Assembly: GCA_964354135.1 (NCBI GenBank)
Contig: CAYGZA010000096.1
Span: 1-18,827 of the forward strand
Length of the DNA stretch: 18,827 bases
Origin: CAYGZA01 sp964354135
GTDB lineage: Bacteria > Planctomycetota > Planctomycetia > Pirellulales > Thermoguttaceae
Reading direction: 5' to 3'
Shown here: positions 1-6,693 of the stretch, piece after piece
How positions within the stretch are numbered: the first letter of the stretch is position 1
How the letters are laid out: every line of letters begins with the position of its first letter
The notes under the pieces: model-generated
Database searches by the model: none
Seen by the model: the letters and a program-made list of their open reading frames with translations, nothing else
Told to the model about the DNA's origin: nothing
Program-made: the position numbers and the translations under genes

Positions 1-39
1 TTCTGTAAAATCTATCGCGGCGGACGTGGGTAAAACTAA

Positions 40-100
40 GGCGTCTCGCCGGTCCCGGGGCTTAACATCGCCAGTAGGACCGGCGTCTCGCCGGTCCCGG
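40..100. repeat. Direct repeat pair plus hairpin, dispersed GC-rich palindrome
   Basis: A 19-bp unit, GGCGTCTCGCCGGTCCCGG, occurs twice (40-58 and 82-100). The second copy sits in a perfect hairpin: GGACCGGC (77-84), loop 85-89, GCCGGTCC (90-97). There is no coding signal here. It resembles the short palindromic intergenic repeats seen elsewhere in this window, and lies downstream of the oxidoreductase gene on the minus strand. Confidence 0.7.
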
Positions 101-130
101 CGCGCCTTGCCGGTGCCCAACGGGGTGGCT

Positions 131-154
131 GGGGCTGAGCGAAGTGAAGCCCCG
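131..154 (-). terminator. Hairpin just after the FAD oxidoreductase stop
   Basis: GGGGCT (131-136) pairs with AGCCCC (148-153) around an 11-nt loop, immediately beyond the TAA stop at 156-158 of the minus-strand oxidoreductase. No T-run follows, so it may be a dispersed repeat that only doubles as a transcript end. The GGGTGGCTGGGGCTGAGCGAAG-like core resembles a repeat I associate with planctomycete genomes (from memory). Confidence 0.35.
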
Positions 155-155
155 T

Positions 156-1541
156 TTAGGTCTCCATCCGCAGCTCCGCCTTCTGGCTGAGAAGGAGCTT
201 CTGCAGGGCCTTCACGTCCAGTTTTCGCGGAGAGACGCTCCCCTTGGCCGTCAGGGCCGCCGCGCAGCCCGAGGCATGGCCGATGGCCATCGCCGGGGCC
301 ATCGAGCGGGCCGACTGAAACGGGGCCTGCTCGCACGAGATGCAGCGGCCCGTGAGCACCAGGCCGTCGATCTTCTGCGGCACCAGCGAGCGGTAGGGGA
401 TGTCGAACCCCTCGTGGCTGAAGAAGAAGCGGCGGCCGCGGTAGCTGGGCATCGGGTTGGAGCTGATGGCGATCGCGTCGGGGAAGCGCCGCCCCTGGAT
501 GGCGTCCTGCTCCGTGACCGTGTACTCTCCGAGAATCCGCCGCGTCTCGCGCACGCCGATTCCCGTCGCGGTCCGGGCCAGGTAGATCGACTCTCGCCCG
601 GGCTGCTTGCGCATCGCCTGGACCTCTTCCCAGAGCTTTCGCCGGCCCTCGACTTCCGCCCGGGTGAGGTTCTCCACGTCGAGGCCGTCGCCGCCGAAAC
701 CGGGCCCCCACCGCACGACCCGGTTGCCGATGCGAATCCCGCCGAGCGACCCCACGCTCTGGGGCACGCCGCCGATCTGGTACATCAGGCTCATGCCCAT
801 GCGGTCGCCACGGGTTGCCGGCTGCATGAAGGGGGCCCCAGCGCGGGCGGCCACGTCGCCATCGCCGGTGGCGTCGATCACCGCGTCCGCGGCGATCGCC
901 TGGCGGCCGGATTTCGACTCGACGATCACGCCGGTCACGCGGTTGCCGTCCAGCATCGGGCCGACAACCCAACTGTGCAGTCGGAGCTTGACGCCCTCTT
1001 TGGCGAGCAGATTCAGTGCGGCGACCTTGGCGGCCTCCGGATCAAAGCCGATCGAGTACGGCAAATCGCCGCCGCGGACGTCGCGTTTCGCCTTAGGGTA
1101 GGGATCCTCCTCGGCAATCCCGCCGAGCCGCACCAACTCCGCGATGTACTCCGCGGGAATGCCCTTGACGGTCTGGAGCGCGTCGGGGGGCCGCTGGTTG
1201 CGGAAGCCGTTGTAGCAGGTCATCAGGCCGGCCGTGCCGTTGCCGCCCAAGAATGGGTAGCGCTCGATCAAGAGCGTGTCGGCGCCGCTGCGTGCCGCGG
1301 CCAATGCAGCGATCACGCCGCTGGGGCCGCCGCCCGCCACGATCACCTGATGCCGGCCGACGACCGGCGTTTGCAGCTCTTCGCGGTAGGTCTTCGCGGC
1401 GGTTTCTGCGGCGGCCGATGCGGTCGGCGAGTTCGCGGCGACGGCCGCGGCCAGCGCGGCGCCCAGGAACTCCCGGCGGCCCACGCCCTGGTGGTCCGCA
1501 GATCGCCGGTCGCCGGAACTCTCGTGGGCCGATTCTCTCAT
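156..1541 (-). CDS. Tat-exported FAD-dependent oxidoreductase
   Basis: A 461-residue FAD-dependent oxidoreductase; substrate unknown. I chose the ATG at 1539-1541, which has GGGAG seven bases upstream; a longer reading to 1622 would overlap the Rrf2 gene. A Tat signal lies at residues 21-43 (GRREFLG followed by an Ala-rich hydrophobic stretch ending ASA), so the protein is probably folded with FAD in the cytoplasm and then exported. The dinucleotide-binding Rossmann motif is at 68-92 (VAGGGPSG, with an acidic residue ending the second strand in LLIE), followed by GGNGTAG. A C-terminal block with CISCEQAPFQSARSM and an Ala/Gly-rich helix is typical of the FAD_oxidored (PF12831-like) group, in which the C-terminal cofactor-binding segment closes the fold. 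It lies 25 bp downstream of the Rrf2 gene, probably in one transcript, suggesting Fe-S- or redox-dependent control. The family is well supported; the reaction is not. Confidence 0.88.
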   Translation of the reverse strand: MRESAHESSGDRRSADHQGVGRREFLGAALAAAVAANSPTASAAAETAAKTYREELQTPVVGRHQVIVAGGGPSGVIAALAAARSGADTLLIERYPFLGGNGTAGLMTCYNGFRNQRPPDALQTVKGIPAEYIAELVRLGGIAEEDPYPKAKRDVRGGDLPYSIGFDPEAAKVAALNLLAKEGVKLRLHSWVVGPMLDGNRVTGVIVESKSGRQAIAADAVIDATGDGDVAARAGAPFMQPATRGDRMGMSLMYQIGGVPQSVGSLGGIRIGNRVVRWGPGFGGDGLDVENLTRAEVEGRRKLWEEVQAMRKQPGRESIYLARTATGIGVRETRRILGEYTVTEQDAIQGRRFPDAIAISSNPMPSYRGRRFFFSHEGFDIPYRSLVPQKIDGLVLTGRCISCEQAPFQSARSMAPAMAIGHASGCAAALTAKGSVSPRKLDVKALQKLLLSQKAELRMET

Positions 1542-1566
1542 GCTCGTTCTCCCATTCCAGGCAGAC

Positions 1567-2010
1567 TCAAATGTGATACATGGACGCCGGCGCAAGGGCC
1601 TTCCGCTTTTTCCTTTGCACAAGGTCCTGGATGGTCGTCCGCTCCAGCACCCCCTGGATGGCCTCGTTCAACTCGACCCACGTCTCCCGGGTGGGACAAC
1701 CATCGTGCATCGGGCACGAGTCGGGATGGTCCACGCAATGAACCAGCGCCACGGGCCCCACGAGGCTTTCGTAGAGTTCCTTTAGGGTGATGCTTCCGGG
1801 CGGCTTGGCCAAGGCATACCCGCCGTTCATGCCGCGAACGGCTCGGACCAGGCCGGCCGCCTTCAAGGCTTTCAGAATGTGCTCCAGGTATTTTGGAGAG
1901 ATGCTCTGCGCTTCCGCAACCTCCCGTACCGACACGGCGCGGTCGGGATCGGCGGAGGCCAGTTCCGTCATAGCCCTGGCACCGTACCGAACCGTCGTCG
2001 AGAGCCTCAT
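1567..2010 (-). CDS. Rrf2-family transcriptional regulator with three conserved Cys (probable Fe-S sensor)
   Basis: A 147-residue winged-helix regulator of the Rrf2 family (IscR, NsrR, RirA group). The N-terminus MRLSTTVRYGARAM is the usual family start. The helix-turn-helix spans about 27-55 (SVREVAEAQSISPKYLEHIL), with the wing RGMNGGYALAKPP at 59-71. Three cysteines, C92, C99 and C105 (C-x6-C-x5-C), match the cluster-ligating triad of Fe-S Rrf2 proteins, so it may sense iron-sulfur status, NO or oxygen; which one cannot be read from sequence. It is the first gene of a minus-strand pair with the FAD oxidoreductase. A TTGACA promoter with an inverted repeat in its spacer lies upstream, consistent with autoregulation. 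The C-terminal 35 residues are basic (RKKRK) and not conserved in the family as I know it. Confidence 0.92.
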   Translation of the reverse strand: MRLSTTVRYGARAMTELASADPDRAVSVREVAEAQSISPKYLEHILKALKAAGLVRAVRGMNGGYALAKPPGSITLKELYESLVGPVALVHCVDHPDSCPMHDGCPTRETWVELNEAIQGVLERTTIQDLVQRKKRKALAPASMYHI

Positions 2011-2049
2011 GGGATCACGGACCCTAGTAGTGAGAGTCTAATACTGGGA

Positions 2050-2077
2050 ATTTCACCCCTTTGGGGTTTCCTGTCAA
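2050..2077 (-). promoter_or_regulatory. Sigma70-type promoter of the Rrf2/oxidoreductase pair
   Basis: On the minus strand TTGACA (2077-2072, perfect -35) is followed after 16 bp by TGAAAT (2055-2050, four of six -10 matches), about 40 bp upstream of the Rrf2 ATG. Confidence 0.55.
2055..2067. promoter_or_regulatory. Inverted repeat in the promoter spacer, candidate Rrf2 operator
   Basis: ACCCC-TTT-GGGGT is a perfect inverted repeat lying between the -35 and -10 elements of the Rrf2 promoter. A dimer bound here would block RNA polymerase. Rrf2 proteins commonly bind such short dyads and autoregulate; assignment to this regulator is inference from position. Confidence 0.35.
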
Positions 2078-2259
2078 GGAAGCGCCGAAACTAGGCCGGC
2101 TTCTCCGCCCCCCAGCCCCCCCGAAAGGGCGGTCGCGGCAGCCATCGGCGTCGTTGGGGATTGAAGGTGCTCCGAATGCCCTATCCGGCGGTCCGACCAT
2201 GCCTCTCATGAACGAACGGTGCGTGATGGCCGCAAGTGTTGCACGGCGGTGTCTTTGGT

Positions 2260-2287
2260 TTGCCGTGGGCGGGTTTTCGGATAGACT
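2260..2287 (+). promoter_or_regulatory. Possible promoter of the broken tRNA gene
   Basis: TTGCCG (2260-2265), 16-bp spacer, TAGACT (2282-2287), about 85 bp upstream of the tRNA-like 5' half. It may be the original tRNA promoter. The 2088-2372 stretch otherwise shows no convincing gene. Confidence 0.3.
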
Positions 2288-2372
2288 GACCCATGTTGCC
2301 GCGTCGCGTGTCTCCAGGGTAGGTCATGCCGCTGTGGGAGCGCTGGTGTAAACGCTTTTCCATGAATAGTTT

Positions 2373-2401
2373 GCGCCCGTAGCTCAAGGGATAGAGCATC
2401 G
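2373..2401 (+). pseudogene. 5' half of a tRNA-Arg-like gene, truncated in the anticodon stem
   Basis: The sequence starts with an acceptor 5' strand GCGCCCG, then TA, then a perfect D-arm (GCTC, loop AAGGGATA, GAGC), then ATCGG where the anticodon stem should begin. This matches the start of bacterial tRNA-Arg genes whose 5' end is GCGCCCGTAGCTCAA. No anticodon loop, T-arm or complementary CGGGCGC 3' acceptor strand follows. Instead the sequence runs into an excisionase-type HTH fragment on the opposite strand. tRNA genes are common integrase targets, so this looks like one side of a decayed integration or deletion scar. Confidence 0.65.
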
Positions 2402-2542
2402 GTAGCACGGTCGGCCACCCTGTTTCGCTGCAATGTTCACCGCTGGCAGCCGGCCGGAGTTGATCCACCCCAACACCTTGTCACGCTTCACCCGGAGGAG
2501 TTTGGCCGCTTCGGTCACGGTCAGCGTCCCCCCGCCTCCGGG
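2384..2542 (-). pseudogene. Truncated excisionase-family helix-turn-helix protein
   Basis: Minus-strand translation reads TLTVTEAAKLLRVKRDKV, then LGWINSGRLPAVNIA and GGRPCYR, the pattern of MerR-like/excisionase DNA-binding domains (HTH_17 type: L-T-V-x-E-A-A-x-L-L-x-V, W-I-x-S-G-x-L-x-A, then a GRPR-like turn). The reading frame stops at 2384-2386, inside the tRNA fragment, so the usual C-terminal helix is missing. No ATG precedes the domain in frame; upstream codons read into a Gly-rich stretch. It is too short to be a normal gene and is best read as the remnant of a mobile-element directionality or control gene. Another minus-strand frame just upstream (to about 2610) reads TPRETLAIVGRLLNWARE, which may be its displaced N-terminal part. 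Confidence 0.6.
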
Positions 2543-2610
2543 ATAGTCTCCCGCGCCCAGTTCAGCAGTCGTCCGACGATCGCCAGGGTTTCACGGGGCG
2601 TCGCCGTGGT

Positions 2611-2778
2611 CACCTCGTCGCCAACACGGCCATCCTTAGGCGGCTGGCCGAGATCGACAAGACACTGCTCGAACACGACCAGGGCCTGCGGAGCATCTGG
2701 GAAAAGCTGCAGCCGCTCTTGCAGCCGCCCCCACAACCGCCCAAGCGGCGCATCGGCTTTCAACCGGAGACTCGCTGA
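2611..2778 (+). pseudogene. C-terminal remnant of a probable ORF6N-type phage/mobile-element protein
   Basis: Plus-strand translation of the last 55 codons reads AILRRLAEIDKTLLEHD, then LRSIWEKLQPLL, a Pro-rich linker, PPKRRIGF and a TGA stop. An amphipathic helix with heptad spacing ending in P-rich/KRRIGF is the C-terminal pattern I associate with ORF6N/KilA-N-like proteins of prophages and integrative elements. The N-terminal DNA-binding domain is absent: sequence before 2611 does not continue it in any frame. The identification is from memory of the family; that it is a fragment is clear. Confidence 0.42.
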
Positions 2779-2867
2779 TGCCTGGAATTGCGCCCCTGGT
2801 CGTCCCGCGCCTCCTTTATCACATCGGCGAGCGGCGCAACCAGCCAGGTAGGTCAGGCTTTGCCTGA
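2778..2867 (+). pseudogene. Start of an unidentified gene overlapping the ORF6N-like stop, cut by a repeat
   Basis: TGATG joins the stop of the preceding fragment to an ATG opening MPGIAPLVVPRLLYHIGER, the kind of four-base overlap seen in operons. After about 23 codons it enters the palindromic repeat at 2851 and stops within it at 2865-2867. This suggests that a downstream gene of the same element was lost. The product is not recognisable. Confidence 0.3.
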
Positions 2868-2922
2868 CACGAGCACAATCGCACAGCGCGGTTGCTCTCT
2901 TGTTTGTCTCAGGCAGAGCCTG
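2851..2922. repeat. Two inverted copies of a REP-like palindrome
   Basis: GTCAGGC-TTT-GCCTGAC (2852-2868) is a perfect palindrome. A second, opposite-facing copy, CAGGC-AGA-GCCTG with extended flanks, lies at 2905-2922. The pair forms a composite resembling bacterial REP/BIME elements, and the GGTCAGGCTTTGCCTGAC core is one I associate with planctomycete intergenic regions. The rest of 2923-3043 shows no gene. Confidence 0.7.
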
Positions 2923-3043
2923 ACCCACTGGACTGAATCCGATAGAGTGGACCAGCACGCAGGAATCCTGGTGACACCGGCCTCAATTGGAAAAGGCCAT
3001 TGTTCCCCGCAGCATCCGCCACACGCAAAGGAGAGCCGTTTCT

Positions 3044-5752
3044 TCACCCATCCTCCATGAAAACCTGCGGAATTCGGACATACGATGGGCTCCGCCCTCG
3101 TCCTTCGTATTTGAAACCGAGTCCGAGCCGGTAGTTCTCTGCCAGCGCGTACCCGGTCTTGTATTCGGCAATGACACCGTTCGCCGCAAGCAGTGTGATT
3201 TCCGCAGGGGAGAGGTCAACACTCTCCGCCGAGAACGGCAGCCGCCTCTTGGGCTCTGGAAGTGCTCCCAGCTTCTCGAAAGGCTTCTTCAGGGCTTGAT
3301 TCTCCTGCTGAACCTCTTGAATCTTCTGCTGTCCGCAAGGGGCCACGGCGGACCGAACCGCAGTTGGTGTCAAGATGCGATCGGCGTACGGGCCCGCCTG
3401 TCCTTCGCTCTTCTCAGCAGCCCACCGCAGCAGTCGCACCAAGTCTCGCGCTTGGATTTCATCGTTGAAGTCGGCAAGTGCCGACATGACATAGACTGCG
3501 GTTCGCGCCTCGCGACTCTTGTCGCTACCGAGCTTGCGTCCCCAAAGAGGAACCAGGAGATCAACCGCCTCGCGTATAGTAACTGTCTGTGCTGACTTAC
3601 CGGCTGGATAGGGGACTGGCAGTTTTGCCTGCTCACAAATCCACACTACGAGCTGAACGGCACGTTCGACGTCCCACTTGAACTTGTACGGCTCGTAGAG
3701 TTTTTCAAACTGCCCGAGGTTCTGTATGATCGCGGCTTGCACGAGGTCGCGACGGATGAACACGAGCAAGCCCAAGGGGGAGTCGGGGATCTCCTTCAAT
3801 CGATTTGGGACGTCCTGCAACAACGCCCGCAATGCCACGCGCTGCTTGTCATCGACGGCTTCCGTGAATATCTCCTCCAATCCGTCGATGATGACTACCA
3901 AACGTTCGTGTCTTTCACGCAGTCTCGCAACAATACCTGAAGCGGCGTCGTCGCCGCCCTTAACGCCGAGCGAGTTCGCAATGAGTCGGAACCAATGCTC
4001 TCGCCAGCCTGTTTCGTTCATTCTCTTGGCGGCAATCGCGTCGCGGACGAAATCTATGCGCTTCGTGGAAGACGGCAAGTTCGCTAGATCCTGGCCAAGG
4101 CGTCCACAGGTCGCGTTGCTGCATTCCTTGATTATTGCCTGGGCCTCGTCATGCAGGTTTTTCGAATGCAGAAGCGGCCAAATGAGCCCCGAGTTCTCGC
4201 GACGCACGTCCACGGAGACCCGCTTCGCGAAGTCTGGCCAAGTCTTCGCTCGAGCTAGTTGCAGGTATGTGTATGTCTTGCCGGCTCCCTTGGGGCCGAT
4301 GATCACGGCGATCGGCGACTCGTGCTTGAACTTCTCGGCCAAGTTCAGGAGCTGTGGAGTCACGAGGAAGTCCTTCCCCTTCCCGGACTCGGCAAACTCA
4401 AGCGCCTTTGTGTAGTCCTTGAGTTCCGTGCGCAGACGGCCGACGTTGTCGCCCGACGCGACTGATTCCGGTTTCAACTCCCCTGCTTGCTCTGGGACCC
4501 ATTCTGCTGCCCCTGCAGCCAACTTCCGGACGATGTCCTTCCCGTCCACACGTCGAAAGACGTCGCTCAAGCTGGTCACGACGAGCAACTCCTGGGCGAA
4601 CTGCGTGTCGATGATCTGCAGTCGCGGGAGCGCTGCACCCTGCTCGTCCGTACTACTCGGGTAGCTGTCGTAGAGCTGCTCCTGGACGCCAGGGAGCTTC
4701 GATTCCTCGGCTTCAGGAGTAACGAAAGTGAGAATGACTGCCGGGTCGCTCAGGTGTTCTTGTTCGAGCGGAGGAGCGAGCTTTGCGAGTTGTTCCAGGA
4801 CAAGGTATGTCCCGCCAAGCGACTGTTGCGAGAGAGAGGAAACCAGAACTCTTCGAACACGAGGGTCGAAGAGAAACGGGCTAGCCAGTTCGCTTAGACC
4901 GGCGCGCAGATCGACCAAAACGGCATCCACGGGGGCGGCTCGGCCCAGCGCTGCAATTGCTTCGGTCATATGCCAAACCGCGTCGGGACCGAGACTCAGG
5001 TTCTCGGGGCGGACTTCCAGCCGCAACATCTGTTGGTTGTCGCGAAATGCGGGAAGCAAGAGATGCTGGGTCTGGCTACCGGGGATGCGAAAAGTCTGCG
5101 TGCTCAGTCGTTCGGCCACTAACGCAACCGAATCGGACCAGTTAGGCGAAGCGTCTGCATGCACCAACGCCAAGAAGTCCACAAACGATATCGCCGGTTC
5201 TCCGAGTTCGTCATTGCGGGCAAGCCAAGTTATCCCGGGGGCCTCGAGATCAGCGTCCACAAGAAGGACACGCTGACCCCGACGCGACAGGGCCGCCCCG
5301 AGCCCCAACAGATGGACCGTTCTGCCTACACCGCCCTTGAACGACTGGAAGGCGATGATTGGTGGGGTTCCGAAAGGGAACGGTTCGGGCCAACTCCATT
5401 CCGCCCCTAGGCGTTCCGGCATCAGTGCGACCTGCGAAAAAGTCGGGCGGAACCGCGGACGAACTACCTCCGTCTCGCCCGTGACCACAATATGCACAGC
5501 GTAGTGGCGTTCGCTTCCTGCGACGGCCGTAAGGTAGATGATGCTCCGCTGGCCGTCGAACCTGTCACCGAACCATTCGCGCAGGGCAGCCCGCGTGGTT
5601 TTCGCAGCCTGCTTGTCTCGGACTCGGACATCCAGACCATCGTACAATGCCGAGATTCCTGTCATACCTGGCGGCCAGGTGCCGGCAGCTTGTTGCTCAA
5701 GTAGTGCAGTCTCAACGTCTATCCACGTGAAAAATGTTCTCGACGTAGTCAA
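3044..5752 (-). CDS. Large two-domain NTPase: KGGVGR-type ParA/MinD-like plus AAA/STAND-like ATPase
   Basis: A 902-residue cytosolic protein. Residues 1-130 form an uncharacterised alpha/beta module (FTWIDVETALL, WFGDRF). Residues 131-420 are a SIMIBI P-loop domain like ParA/MinD: deviant Walker A FKGGVGRT (138-145), DADLEAPG (166-173), DLRAG (281-285). Arg replaces the usual catalytic-loop Lys/Thr pattern (KGGVGKT), hence KGGVGR. Residues about 475-760 are a second ATPase: Walker A GPKGAGKT (486-493), Walker B LVVIIDGLEE (618-627), an arginine-containing sensor strand FIRRDL (665-670), and a helical region. A short coiled coil (808-830) precedes a basic/aromatic tail. The start is TTG; in-frame TAA of the upstream HEPN gene lies only 3 bp before it, so translation is probably coupled. 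Codon usage is less GC-rich than its neighbours (31/60 G+C on line 3661 versus 46/60 on line 7141). Such double-NTPases with a HEPN partner suggest a nucleotide-controlled conflict system; that role is inference. Confidence 0.85.
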   Translation of the reverse strand: MTTSRTFFTWIDVETALLEQQAAGTWPPGMTGISALYDGLDVRVRDKQAAKTTRAALREWFGDRFDGQRSIIYLTAVAGSERHYAVHIVVTGETEVVRPRFRPTFSQVALMPERLGAEWSWPEPFPFGTPPIIAFQSFKGGVGRTVHLLGLGAALSRRGQRVLLVDADLEAPGITWLARNDELGEPAISFVDFLALVHADASPNWSDSVALVAERLSTQTFRIPGSQTQHLLLPAFRDNQQMLRLEVRPENLSLGPDAVWHMTEAIAALGRAAPVDAVLVDLRAGLSELASPFLFDPRVRRVLVSSLSQQSLGGTYLVLEQLAKLAPPLEQEHLSDPAVILTFVTPEAEESKLPGVQEQLYDSYPSSTDEQGAALPRLQIIDTQFAQELLVVTSLSDVFRRVDGKDIVRKLAAGAAEWVPEQAGELKPESVASGDNVGRLRTELKDYTKALEFAESGKGKDFLVTPQLLNLAEKFKHESPIAVIIGPKGAGKTYTYLQLARAKTWPDFAKRVSVDVRRENSGLIWPLLHSKNLHDEAQAIIKECSNATCGRLGQDLANLPSSTKRIDFVRDAIAAKRMNETGWREHWFRLIANSLGVKGGDDAASGIVARLRERHERLVVIIDGLEEIFTEAVDDKQRVALRALLQDVPNRLKEIPDSPLGLLVFIRRDLVQAAIIQNLGQFEKLYEPYKFKWDVERAVQLVVWICEQAKLPVPYPAGKSAQTVTIREAVDLLVPLWGRKLGSDKSREARTAVYVMSALADFNDEIQARDLVRLLRWAAEKSEGQAGPYADRILTPTAVRSAVAPCGQQKIQEVQQENQALKKPFEKLGALPEPKRRLPFSAESVDLSPAEITLLAANGVIAEYKTGYALAENYRLGLGFKYEGRGRSPSYVRIPQVFMEDG

Positions 5753-5755
5753 AGG

Positions 5756-6187
5756 TTATCCTCCCAACTGTGTCCTCAGCCACGCAAGGATCGCGTCCAA
5801 CTGGTTCCGCATCTGAGGGTAGTCCGAGTCCTCAAGCGGAATTGCGTACCGACAGGCCTCGTGCAATTGTGCCGCGGTCACATCCTCCTGTCGCCCATCT
5901 CGGTCTGGGGCGGTTCGTCGTCGTGAGATGGTCAAGCGTGCAGAGACTCCCAAGTTCTTAAGCCCTTCTGCGAGATCATGGCCGTTGGCGCCGCAACCTC
6001 GGGCCGGGTGAAGTTCGTCCCAGGATCTGGCCTTGAGTTTCCTCATCAGCAGCGCTTTGATTCCGGATTCGAGCGCGTAAATCAGCAAGAGCACGTGCGA
6101 GACAGTACGTCTCTCGGCGGCTACAGCAGAAGCCGCCACGTGCCACCGATAGGCTTCCTCGAAGTTCTTGCGTGTTGCACGAAGCAT
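5756..6187 (-). CDS. Small HEPN-like protein, candidate RNase effector paired with the KGGVGR ATPase
   Basis: A 143-residue mostly helical protein. Residues 1-50 form two helices (FEEAYRWHVAAS, then HVLLLIYALESGIKALLM), the layout of HEPN domains. At 63-71, R-GCGANG-HD fits the HEPN R-x4-6-H motif (Arg63-x6-His70, then Asp-Leu), normally the metal-independent RNase site. A third helical part contains DYPQMRNQLDAILAWL. The ATG at 6187 has no clear ribosome-binding site, but the frame stays open for about 27 further codons upstream, reading protein-like text (SVKLRELECRVFHPNSG) until TGA near 6270, with no ATG, GTG or TTG there. It is followed, in the same frame, by one TAA, one codon and the TTG of the ATPase, so the two form one unit. 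HEPN RNases partnered with NTPases occur in abortive-infection and toxin modules; no separate antitoxin is visible. Confidence 0.6.
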   Translation of the reverse strand: MLRATRKNFEEAYRWHVAASAVAAERRTVSHVLLLIYALESGIKALLMRKLKARSWDELHPARGCGANGHDLAEGLKNLGVSARLTISRRRTAPDRDGRQEDVTAAQLHEACRYAIPLEDSDYPQMRNQLDAILAWLRTQLGG

Positions 6188-6693
6188 GGTCCGTTTAGTG
6201 CCACTGTTCGGGTGGAAGACTCGGCATTCTAGTTCTCTTAGCTTAACCGACTTCGTAGCGGCTACAAGCCTGCTAGCTACGTCAACGCGGAACCGGGCAT
6301 CGATTCGCGGTCACGGCTATTGGCCGGGCGGAATGGTCAACCGCGCGAATACAGCGATGCATTACCGCGCCCCATCCATTGAGGGGATGCGAGTTCTGCC
6401 AGCCTGTGTGTCCGTCTGAATCTAGGGTTAGAAGACCTGGTTAAGTTCGGCGCTCGAATCCGCCGGCTTTGCGACGATCCCCCGCCGGCGGGTTATCCGA
6501 AACGCCAACACAGCCCGATGGCCGTGCCGCCGTTCTATCAATTCAATCGTCTCTCCGCGGTCTCAACAGACCACCCTTAAGCGCGACGCTCAACGCTGCG
6601 GCCGTCATCGCCTCGCCGGAAACCGCTTTCTGATTGCCGCTTGCTGACGGCTGGCCCGCGTCCGGGTATAAAGTGGTTGGGAGGTCTGCGGCA
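6188..6693. other. Intergenic region at the right edge of the HEPN/ATPase island
   Basis: About 500 bases without a convincing gene. The first 80 are the start-less extension of the HEPN frame. A TATAAA element at 6667-6672 and GGGAGG at 6679-6684 serve the next gene. A tRNA-T-arm-like stretch near 6452-6475 does not fold properly (see rejected items). Base composition changes to the GC-rich host style at roughly 6420-6500. Confidence 0.4.

Noticed and set aside
2521..2958. A 145-codon minus-strand frame across the debris region
   Set aside because: It crosses the REP-like pair and the ORF6N-like C-terminus antisense, so it cannot be one intact gene; only the last 30 codons (ETLAIVGRLLNWARE) look protein-like and may belong to the HTH remnant.
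6440..6490. tRNA or tmRNA 3'-end-like stretch (CTCGAATCCGCCGGCTT)
   Set aside because: The loop is eight bases with CGGCG/CGCCG arms, not a five-bp, seven-base T-arm; no CCA or matching acceptor strand is near and it does not complement the GCGCCCG half at 2373.
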